Shown here: positions 55,329 to 62,488 of the stretch, one piece after another
Numbering within the stretch: the first letter of the stretch is position 1
Layout of the letters: each line of letters begins with the position of its first letter
DNA from: Rhizobium sp. Root483D2
GTDB lineage: Bacteria > Pseudomonadota > Alphaproteobacteria > Rhizobiales > Rhizobiaceae
Direction of reading: 5' to 3'
Length of the DNA stretch: 64,000 nucleotides
NCBI RefSeq assembly: GCF_001426685.1
Contig: NZ_LMFB01000001.1
Coordinates: 351,225 to 415,224 of the forward strand
Program-made: the position numbers and the translations under genes
The notes under the pieces: generated by a model
Seen by the model: the letters and a program-made list of their open reading frames with translations, nothing else
Databases searched by the model: none
Told to the model about the DNA's origin: nothing

Positions 55329-56576
55329 TCAAAACCTGACGGTAAACACCGTGCCCTTGCCGACTTCAGACTGAACCAGCAGCCGGGCGCGATGGCGGGT
55401 GAGGATATGCTTGACGATGGCAAGCCCAAGGCCGGTGCCTTTTTTCGACCGGCTGGCCTCCACGTTAACCCGATAGAATCGTTCGGTAATGCGTGGAACG
55501 TGCTCGGCCGGGATGCCCGGCCCGTGATCGCGAACGGATACTTCCGCAGGCATATCGCCGCCGCCTGACAGCGTGACCTCGACCTTTTTGCCCTCCTGTC
55601 CATATTTGCAGGCGTTTTCGATCAGGTTCTCGAAAACTTCCGTCAGCTCGTCGCGATCTCCCTGCACGATCACCGGATCATCCGGCACGATCAGCGAAAT
55701 CTCAACGCCGACATCTTCCGCAAGCGGCGCCAGCGCATCACGCACATGGCCAAGCAATGGCGCGAGGTTGATCGCCTCATCCGGCGCGATATGCGATTTG
55801 AGCTCCAGCCGCGACAGGGACAGGAGATCATCGACCAGCCGGCTCATGCGCGTGGCCTGCTCGTGCATGATGCCCAGAAATTTCTCGTGCGCCTTCTGGT
55901 CATTGCGGGCCGGCCCCTGCAGGGTCTCGATGAAGCCACGCAGGGAGGCGAGCGGCGTTCTCAGCTCATGGCTGGCATTGGCAACAAAATCAGAGCGCAT
56001 CCGGTCGATGCGGCGCGCCTGCGAAATATCGCGGTAAGACAGGATATAGAGCCGCTCATCGGCTTTCTCGCCGACCTGCGCCGGTGCGACCCGCACGATA
56101 TAGACGGCTTCGGACGGAAAACGTTCGGAATGCTCGATCTGGTTGACCTTGCCGGTGACGATGGTTTCGCGAACCATGTCGAGGATGCCCGGCGAGCGGA
56201 CCCGTGCCGAAAGGTCGGTATTGGGCGGAATGGTGCCGAAAGCTTTTTCTGCCGCCTGATTCTGCAAAAGCACGGTTTCATCCGGCGCAATCACCAGGAT
56301 CGGGGTATCGAGAGCGTTGAAGACCGTCGCGAGCATGTCGAGATCGGTTTCTTCCACCACGGAGGGTGCAACGGCTGCGACCGGCGGCTTGGGATCGGCG
56401 GAGCGATTGAAGAGCACGATCATCCAGACGAGCCAGAACAGCAGCACGGCTGCCGTATGGATGCCCGACAGGACAAGGACAACGGCTGCAGCGACCGACA
56501 GGCCGATGATCCATATCTCCGACCTGGCCGTCTGCTTCAGTCGCTCCCAGACATTTGCTGTATCTTCCAAAATCAT
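55329..56576 (-). CDS. phoR: Phosphate regulon sensor histidine kinase PhoR
   Basis: A 415-residue membrane kinase. Two N-terminal helices (IWIIGLSVAAAVVLVLSG; AAVLLFWLVWMIVLF) without a large periplasmic loop, a PAS domain (about 80-190, MLATVFNALDTPILVIAPDE), the phospho-His in FVANASHELRTPLASLRGFI, and the ATPase boxes NLIENACKYG, DHGPGIPAEHVPRITERFYR and KGTGLGLAIVKHIL. It phosphorylates PhoB under phosphate limitation. ATG 56576 is preferred to TTG 56594. Divergent from ppk2. Confidence 0.94.
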   Translation of the reverse strand: MILEDTANVWERLKQTARSEIWIIGLSVAAAVVLVLSGIHTAAVLLFWLVWMIVLFNRSADPKPPVAAVAPSVVEETDLDMLATVFNALDTPILVIAPDETVLLQNQAAEKAFGTIPPNTDLSARVRSPGILDMVRETIVTGKVNQIEHSERFPSEAVYIVRVAPAQVGEKADERLYILSYRDISQARRIDRMRSDFVANASHELRTPLASLRGFIETLQGPARNDQKAHEKFLGIMHEQATRMSRLVDDLLSLSRLELKSHIAPDEAINLAPLLGHVRDALAPLAEDVGVEISLIVPDDPVIVQGDRDELTEVFENLIENACKYGQEGKKVEVTLSGGGDMPAEVSVRDHGPGIPAEHVPRITERFYRVNVEASRSKKGTGLGLAIVKHILTRHRARLLVQSEVGKGTVFTVRF

Positions 56577-56716
56577 CTCACGTGCACGGTGCAATTGACC
56601 GGTGATAGCGGAGGTTCATGACATGATTTTCACGGCATGCTTGAATTCGCAATGCAATTGTGGCCTCCTCCCGTGAAATCGGCGGCCGGCCGTACAATAC
56701 AAAGCAAGGATACGGG

Positions 56717-57598
56717 ATGACGGATATTCAGGAAAACAAGCCGGTCGAACTGATCGTCAACGGCAAGGAGCGCATTTTCGACATTGACGATCCGAAGTTG
56801 CCCGGCTGGATCGACAACAATGCGCTGGCGTCCGGCGACTTCCCCTATGAGAAGAAATTCGACGGCGACGAATATGACGATCTTCTCGAGAAGTTGCAGA
56901 TCGAGCTGGTCAAGGTCCAGTTCTGGCTGCAGGCAACCGGCAAACGCGTGCTGGCTTTGTTTGAGGGCCGCGATGCGGCCGGCAAGGGTGGTTCGATCTA
57001 TGCCATCCGGTCCTATATCAATCCCCGTTCCGCCCGTGTCGTCGCTCTGCCGAAACCCACCGAGACCGAGCAGGGTCAGTGGTACTACCAGCGTTACATC
57101 TCGCATTTCCCCTCGGCCGGCGAATTCGTGATGTTCGATCGCTCCTGGTACAATCGCGGCGGCGTCGAGCCGGTCATGGGCTTCTGCACGCCGGAACAGC
57201 ATGAAAAATTCCTGAAACACACGCCACGGCTGGAGAAGCTGATCACCGGCGACAATATATTCTTCTTCAAATTTTGGCTCGATATCGGCCGCGAGATGCA
57301 ACTGAAGCGCTTCCACGACCGCCGTCACGATCCGTTGAAGGTGTGGAAGCTCTCGCCGATGGATATCGCCGCCTTGACGAAATGGGATGATTATACCGAG
57401 GCGCGCGACAGCATGCTGAAGGCAACGCATACCGACACCGCACCCTGGACCGTGGTTCGCGCCAACGACAAGAAACGGGCGCATCTGAACCTGATCCGAC
57501 ACCTGCTCAATTCGCTGGACTATGACGGCAAGGACAAGAGCGCGATCGGCAAGATCGACGACAAGATCCTCGGCTTTGGCCACGGCTTCGTCAAATAG
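56717..57598 (+). CDS. ppk2: Polyphosphate kinase 2
   Basis: A 293-residue single-domain PPK2. The P-loop is [13 protein letters not shown] (residues 82-94), the Walker B-like motif is [17 protein letters not shown] (from 140), and the lid has [20 protein letters not shown]. It transfers phosphate between polyphosphate and nucleoside di- or monophosphates; the length suits the class I (NDP-using) type. ATG 56717 has AGGA six bases upstream. It is divergent from phoR, with 140 bp between, which fits phosphate-store metabolism next to phosphate sensing. Confidence 0.92.
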   Translation: MTDIQENKPVELIVNGKERIFDIDDPKLPGWIDNNALASGDFPYEKKFDGDEYDDLLEKLQIELVKVQFWLQATGKRVLALFEGRDAAGKGGSIYAIRSYINPRSARVVALPKPTETEQGQWYYQRYISHFPSAGEFVMFDRSWYNRGGVEPVMGFCTPEQHEKFLKHTPRLEKLITGDNIFFFKFWLDIGREMQLKRFHDRRHDPLKVWKLSPMDIAALTKWDDYTEARDSMLKATHTDTAPWTVVRANDKKRAHLNLIRHLLNSLDYDGKDKSAIGKIDDKILGFGHGFVK

Positions 57599-57644
57599 CC
57601 GTGGCATTCGCGGTTGTTCATCGCGAAACCGCTGACGCTGTCTG

Positions 57645-58799
57645 TTACTGGCCGGGAAGCACCCGGACAGCATAGACACTGAGACTGTTGCCGGCGCCGG
57701 TCACATCACTGTTGATGAGGATGCGGCCCGGCGAACTCGGTGCCAGGCTGCGATCGAACGTTACCTGGAACAGCATATCACTCTTTTCATCGTTCACCGT
57801 GAACCGGTGACGGCCGCAATCGCCGAGCGATGAGAAATCGCATTCGACGGAAAACTGCGTCTGCTTGCCACCATCGGCCTGGACGCTGAGCGCCACGGTG
57901 GACGTCTTGCCGGACATCTGTTCGAGGATCGACGCCGGGATTTCGACCGACACGTTGCCATCGGCATCCGCTATGGCCGATGTGATGCGAAGGCGTTGGC
58001 CGCGCTCGTCGCCGACAGGATCGGCCGCAGCGCGGCTGCCCGCGGTGACATTGCTGGTATCGGCAGGCGTGAAGACATCGATCCAGTCACCGGAGAACCC
58101 CGCCTGCGGCCCAAGCGTCTTCAAGCCCGCCTCACCGTCGAAATCTTCCGACTGCACCGTCGAGGGCGGGTTGGCGACGCTGGTATCGCGCTCCGCCGCC
58201 GTCTTCAAAAGTCCGCTGGTTTCAACCCACCAGGCGCCCATCACAACGGCTGCGACCAGCGTCGTGATGACCATGACGAAGGAGAGAAAGCTGCCACGCT
58301 TGCGCCGGCGGGGTTTGACCGCCTGTGTCTCGGCTTTGGCGGCCTTGCCTGCCCTGCCGCGCTTGCCCACGACCGGTTCAAGCGGTGCCGTGTCGGCGGC
58401 ACGCTGTCCCTCACGGCGTTCCGGCCGCAAGCCCGCAAGCCCGCCGTCGAGCACAGGGCTTTCAGCACGGTCCTCATTGCGCTGCGTGGGCAAGTGGATA
58501 TCGTGATCAAGCTCGGCGGAGGGTGCAGGCACCTCGCTTGCCGCAACACTCACCGGCGGCGGCTCGGATGCGGATGCGGCGGCCTTTAAGCTGGCCCGCT
58601 CTTCCAGTTCGATGGCGTGGATCACCCCTTCGAGCCGGTGGCGTTGCTGGGCGATCACATCGGGATCGTGCACATCCTGCTTTTTAAGCCCGGCCTCGAG
58701 CGCGTTGCGCGCCGATTGATAGATGCGCGCACGGGTTTCGGAATTCGCCCTTTCGGAACGCTCCAGCGCCTGTCTGATCGCAGTTTCCAGTCCGCTCAC
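57645..58799 (-). CDS. Membrane-anchored protein of unknown function, conserved N-terminal helix domain
   Basis: A 384-residue protein. Residues 1-65 are a helical charged domain (LETAIRQALERSERANSETR then YQSARNALEAGL), followed by a low-complexity linker and an Arg/Lys-rich patch (KPRRRKR), a membrane helix near 175-195 (FLSFVMVITTLVAAVVMGAW) and a beta-rich periplasmic domain (DWIDVFTPADTSNVTAGSRA; FSVECDFSSLGDCGRHRFTV). I recognise the layout as common in Rhizobiales but not its function. The start is GTG 58799 with AAGGA upstream. It is convergent with ppk2. Confidence 0.7.
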   Translation of the reverse strand: MSGLETAIRQALERSERANSETRARIYQSARNALEAGLKKQDVHDPDVIAQQRHRLEGVIHAIELEERASLKAAASASEPPPVSVAASEVPAPSAELDHDIHLPTQRNEDRAESPVLDGGLAGLRPERREGQRAADTAPLEPVVGKRGRAGKAAKAETQAVKPRRRKRGSFLSFVMVITTLVAAVVMGAWWVETSGLLKTAAERDTSVANPPSTVQSEDFDGEAGLKTLGPQAGFSGDWIDVFTPADTSNVTAGSRAAADPVGDERGQRLRITSAIADADGNVSVEIPASILEQMSGKTSTVALSVQADGGKQTQFSVECDFSSLGDCGRHRFTVNDEKSDMLFQVTFDRSLAPSSPGRILINSDVTGAGNSLSVYAVRVLPGQ

Positions 58800-59042
58800 T
58801 CTTCGTCCTTTTTGGTGCAGGCCGCATCGGCCTTGCAGTCAATCCGTCCTTACGGCGGCATACCGCTTTCCCGGCACGCTTTTAGACGTGTTAACAATTG
58901 GGTAACGGTTGACGCTGCGATCTGCAAGCCTTGCGCGGCAAACGGGCCGTCAGCACCGGGGAAAACCCGGTACTTTCAACCCAACCACCACACCGCCGGC
59001 AACAAATCGGCCTTGCAAAACCCAGCTCCGCTGCTAAAGTTC

Positions 59043-59063
59043 TTACGTTTACGGAAACGTCAA
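59043..59063. promoter_or_regulatory. Candidate operator upstream of the nitronate monooxygenase
   Basis: Imperfect palindrome TTACGTTTACG-GAAACGTCAA. It matches the core of the 12750-12781 repeat at all but a few bases (ACGTTTACG and ACGTCAA are shared). It ends 23 bp before the start codon, a repressor-like position. Confidence 0.55.
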
Positions 59064-59086
59064 AAAACACAAAACGGGAGTGAATC

Positions 59087-60046
59087 TTGTCCCTGCCAGC
59101 CATTCTCACCGGCACAACGCGCCTGCCCGCCGTCGCAGCGCCGCTGTTCATCATATCGCATCCGGCGCTGACTCTTGCCCAATGCAAGGCCGGTGTGGTC
59201 GGCTCGTTTCCCGCCTTAAACGCGCGGCCGGAAGCACAGCTGGACGAATGGCTGGCCGAGATCACCGAAGACCTGGCGGCCTACAATTCCCGCAACCCCG
59301 ATAAACCGGCAGCCCCTTTCGCGGTCAATCAGATCGTGCACAAATCCAACAGGCGCCTCGAACACGACCTGATGCTCTGCGTCAAATACAAGGTCCCGAT
59401 CGTCATTTCCTCGCTCGGCGCCGTGCCCGAGGTCAATGCCGCAATCCATTCCTATGGCGGCATTGTCTTGCATGACGTGATCAACAACCGCCACGCCAAT
59501 TCAGCCATCCGCAAGGGCGCCGACGGTCTGATCGCGGTTGCCACCGGCGCCGGCGGCCATGCGGGCACGCTGTCGCCCTTCGCCCTCATTCAGGAAATCC
59601 GCACCTGGTTTGACGGACCACTTCTGCTTTCGGGCGCAATCGCCACCGGCGGTGCGGTTCTGGCTGCGCAGGCCATGGGCGCCGACATGGCCTATATCGG
59701 CTCGCCCTTCATCGCCACCACTGAAGCACGCGCCAGCGATGCCTACAAGCAGATGATCGTCGACAGCGCGGCCGCCGATATCGTCTATTCCAATTCGTTC
59801 ACCGGCATCCACGGCAACTATTTGAAGCCCTCGATCGTTGCCGCCGGCCTTGATCCCGACCATTTGCCGCAAGCCGACCCGTCCAAGATGGATTTCGAGA
59901 CGGCAACATCGGGCGCCAAGGCCTGGAAGGATATCTGGGGCTGCGGCCAGGGCATCGGCGCCGTCACGGAGATCGCCCCGACCGCAAGCCTCGTCGACCG
60001 CTTGGCGCTCGAATATGCGCAAGCGAGACAGAGGCTGGCGCTCTAA
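59087..60046 (+). CDS. Nitronate monooxygenase (2-nitropropane dioxygenase-like)
   Basis: A 319-residue FMN-dependent TIM-barrel enzyme. The N-terminal MSLPAILTGTTRLPAVAAPL then FIISHPALTLAQCKAGVVG, the GADGLIAVATGAGGHAGTLS flavin/substrate loop with its catalytic-site histidine, and LLLSGAIATGGAVLAAQAMG then ADMAYIGSPFIAT phosphate-binding motif are complete. It oxidises nitronates, though in some lineages relatives act in fatty-acid metabolism. The start is a TTG at 59087 with GGGAG six bases upstream. A shared-motif operator precedes it. Confidence 0.88.
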   Translation: MSLPAILTGTTRLPAVAAPLFIISHPALTLAQCKAGVVGSFPALNARPEAQLDEWLAEITEDLAAYNSRNPDKPAAPFAVNQIVHKSNRRLEHDLMLCVKYKVPIVISSLGAVPEVNAAIHSYGGIVLHDVINNRHANSAIRKGADGLIAVATGAGGHAGTLSPFALIQEIRTWFDGPLLLSGAIATGGAVLAAQAMGADMAYIGSPFIATTEARASDAYKQMIVDSAAADIVYSNSFTGIHGNYLKPSIVAAGLDPDHLPQADPSKMDFETATSGAKAWKDIWGCGQGIGAVTEIAPTASLVDRLALEYAQARQRLAL

Positions 60047-60169
60047 AAAGCGCCACGCCACTTGCCCCAAGCTTTTTTGCCCTTCCCAACACTGATGGCT
60101 TGAAATCGCATCCGTTTGCGGGTATCAGCCCCTCACACATCGTTTCGCAGCCTTGCGCAACGCATGCTG

Positions 60170-60245
60170 GCCGCTTTAGCTCAGGTGGTAGAGCACATCA
60201 TTCGTAATGATGGGGTCAGAGGTTCGAGTCCTCTAAGCGGCACCA
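60170..60245 (+). tRNA. tRNA-Thr (anticodon CGT)
   Basis: Full cloverleaf of 76 bases including CCA: acceptor GCCGCTT/AAGCGGC, D arm GCTCAGGTGGTAGAGC, anticodon stem ATCAT/ATGAT with loop TCGTA in TTCGTAA (anticodon CGT), T arm AGAGG-TTCGAGT-CCTCT. It reads ACG codons. The sequence after its 3' end becomes AT-rich. Confidence 0.94.
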
Positions 60246-60318
60246 TTTTTCCTTCAATTTGTCAGGCTTTCGGTCGTATCACGCGGCGTCTCGCCTCCGA
60301 TCTCCCTATGGCCGCAGA

Positions 60319-60627
60319 TTAGGCACAAGCTTTCTCCAAGGCCGATATATGGCTGATATCGGAGCCGAACAACATTCCCTCACCGCCATATAGGCCATGT
60401 GCCACCGAGCGCCAATGTGGGTCTTGGCTTACAGAAACCACGTAGCATCCGATGCCGAATATCTCCCTTGCGCCCGGGCGATCGGCAAACCCATCCTGCC
60501 GCCCTATAAACCATCCATTAAGCGTAATCGGAATCACACGCTTCTTCCGCCACCTACAAGTATTGATAGATACAATCTTAGGTGTTATTTTAGATTGTAG
60601 ACAACTTGAAATAGATATTGTCTTCAT
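60319..60627 (-). CDS. Orphan small protein (102 aa) in AT-rich stretch
   Basis: From ATG 60627, preceded by AGGA at eight bases, the frame runs 102 codons to a stop 73 bp from tRNA-Thr. The product is basic at the start (KMKTIS-like, then CRWRKKRVIPITLNGWFIGR) and has a Gly-rich end (HGLYGGEGMLFGSDISHISA). The frame is open to 60795, but the upstream part lacks support. Base composition is unlike the core genes. Not recognised; its place beside a tRNA gene is compatible with acquired DNA. Confidence 0.45.
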   Translation of the reverse strand: MKTISISSCLQSKITPKIVSINTCRWRKKRVIPITLNGWFIGRQDGFADRPGAREIFGIGCYVVSVSQDPHWRSVAHGLYGGEGMLFGSDISHISALEKACA

Positions 60628-60984
60628 GTAGCATTTCCTGATGGTTGAGCGAATCACCGCAGTGCTAATCGGGATGCTTCGTAAGAGGGAAAGCACGATC
60701 GATGCATTGGATCGGGTCTTCTGGAGGAGAGGGCGATCCGGGTCGCTAGAGAACGGTCTGACAATGCGTTCCGGTAAATGGTCGTGATTGATCACGATTG
60801 AGCGTGCATCTATGTATTAATTCTAAGAATAAATCAGCACTGCAATATATTTCTTTATATTACCGTCAACACATCAAAACATGGTTGGCACATCTGCATA
60901 AATACAGGGACATGAACCAAAGAATTCGCCATCCCGGCGAATCTATAGCGAACTATGCTCTACAGACGGATCAGGAATGAGAGA
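60628..60984. other. AT-rich intergenic stretch before the EAL gene
   Basis: About 350 bp, clearly lower in GC than flanking genes, with no credible gene. It must hold the promoter of the EAL-adhesin genes. TTGGCA at 60883-60888 is the best -35-like hexamer, but no good -10 sits at the right distance. Confidence 0.35.
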
Positions 60985-61806
60985 ATGAATGTGCCAAGCA
61001 TTTATGAGGAGCCTGCACTCTCGCGCATAGCCCGCACCAAATCCGCACTTTCCGAAGGCAGGATCTTTGCCGCCAGACAAGGCGTGCATGACGTCGGCAA
61101 TACCGGAAAGCTGCTCTATTCCGAGTGCCTGGCACGGATGATCGACGAATGGGGCGTGGTCCATTCAGCCGGAGCGTTCGTCCCTTACCTCGAAGGGGCT
61201 GGCGGCGCTGCCGTGCTTGACCATTACATGCTCGAACTGATCTTCCAGGAGCTGGCAAGCGAACCGGATGCGGTTCTCGGCTGCAACCTTTCCGCTCATA
61301 CGCTCTCCAATCCGGACCATTGCGCACTGCTGCTGGACAGCATTCAGCATCATCGCATCGCCGCGTCCCGGCTGATTCTGGAAGTCACCGAAACGGCGCC
61401 GCTGCATTATCCGGCGGCGGCACAGGAATTTCTAAAAGCCGCGCGCGCTACCGGATGCCGGATCGCCATCGACGATTTTGGCGCTGGTTATGCCGCGCCA
61501 TCGCGTCTGCTCGACGTTGCCGTTGATATCGTCAAGATCGATGCCTCCTTCACGCACCGGATCCTGCGCGGTCACGATGGCCGCGGCAGCCTCTATCACA
61601 TTGTCGGGCTTGCGGCGTGTGCCGTCCCCATCGTTGTCGTCGAGGGCGTGGAAACCGAGGAGCATATGCAGGCCGCACTCGCTGCGGGCGCCACCCATCT
61701 GCAAGGCTATCTGCTGTCGCGCCCGACCCATTCTCCTCTCCACCATTCCTACCCGGCATACCGGCCTTTGCGGCGCCTTGTCAGAGCCGGCAGGAAAAAG
61801 CAATGA
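60985..61806 (+). CDS. EAL-domain c-di-GMP phosphodiesterase
   Basis: A 273-residue stand-alone EAL protein with no GGDEF or membrane part. The signature itself reads ECL (E47), but all other catalytic positions are kept: N101 (NLSAHTL), E133 (LILEVTET), D163-D164 (IDDFGAGYA), K184 (IVKIDASF), E220 (VVEGVETEEH) and Q240 (LQGYLLSRP). It should hydrolyse c-di-GMP to pGpG, or bind it. ATG 60985 has AGGA eight bases upstream; ATG 60955 is longer but lacks one. The stop overlaps the next gene's start (ATGA), and a giant adhesin follows. Confidence 0.88.
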   Translation: MNVPSIYEEPALSRIARTKSALSEGRIFAARQGVHDVGNTGKLLYSECLARMIDEWGVVHSAGAFVPYLEGAGGAAVLDHYMLELIFQELASEPDAVLGCNLSAHTLSNPDHCALLLDSIQHHRIAASRLILEVTETAPLHYPAAAQEFLKAARATGCRIAIDDFGAGYAAPSRLLDVAVDIVKIDASFTHRILRGHDGRGSLYHIVGLAACAVPIVVVEGVETEEHMQAALAAGATHLQGYLLSRPTHSPLHHSYPAYRPLRRLVRAGRKKQ

Positions 61807-62357
61807 CGCCAACCCTGCAGCCTCCAGCGACCGCACCCGGACCTTGCGTCACCATTGCACGCGAGACGGGAATAACCTCATTCCGTCCGGACCTGACCAT
61901 CTTCCATTCCCTGCTCTCGGCGCTTTCCGGACAGGAAGCGGCAGGCCCGGCTCTGTACAGCATGCTTGAGGCGCCACAGCCGGGTATTTTGATCCGCGCG
62001 ACGGGATTGCTGTCCCTCGATGCCGATAGCGTGACCTATGTCTTTACCGAAACGGAAAGCCCGCCGGGCGCGATCTTCGCCGCATCCAGCGAAGAGCGGA
62101 TGCTCGATCATATCGTCATGCTCCTGTCCGTCCAGACACCGTCACTGACGCCTCGAACAATCTGGAATGCGATCGGCATCCTTGCCGGACTGCCGATCGC
62201 GCAGATCGAGCACGCGGTGATTTTGGCGACCCTGCATCATCACTCCCTTGATTTCGGCCTCGCGGCGACAACTCTTGGGCTTTCTCAAGCTGAGCTCGCG
62301 GAACGCCTGAAAACCGTTCGCGCAGACCAAGCAAGGCCGGAGATAGGCGCGGCATGA
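61803..62357 (+). CDS. Unknown protein translationally coupled to the EAL gene (184 aa)
   Basis: Starts at ATG 61803 inside the EAL stop (four-base ATGA overlap), so the two are made together. The product is soluble with no signal peptide: a short Pro-rich lead, an alpha/beta part (RETGITSFRPDLTIFHSLLS then ATGLLSLDADSVTYVFTETE), a helix HIVMLLSVQTPSLTPRTIWN, and a C-terminal helix-turn-helix-like segment (GLAATTLGLSQAELAERLKT). I do not recognise a family. Coupling with the phosphodiesterase and location before the adhesin suggest a role in the same control circuit. Confidence 0.65.
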   Translation: MTPTLQPPATAPGPCVTIARETGITSFRPDLTIFHSLLSALSGQEAAGPALYSMLEAPQPGILIRATGLLSLDADSVTYVFTETESPPGAIFAASSEERMLDHIVMLLSVQTPSLTPRTIWNAIGILAGLPIAQIEHAVILATLHHHSLDFGLAATTLGLSQAELAERLKTVRADQARPEIGAA

Positions 62358-62488
62358 CCTCCATCGGCGCTCGCCTTGCGGGCCACCAAAATCACCTCTG
62401 AAACCTGCAACAATCCGCATTTCTCACCGGCAAACGAACCTGAAACTTAAAGAACACGCTGATTTCAGCATCACGGGAAGGCTCAAGA

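Noticed and set aside
60883..60898. A sigma-54 promoter (TGGCAC...TGCA) before the EAL gene
   Set aside because: The spacing between the two elements is too short for the -24/-12 consensus.
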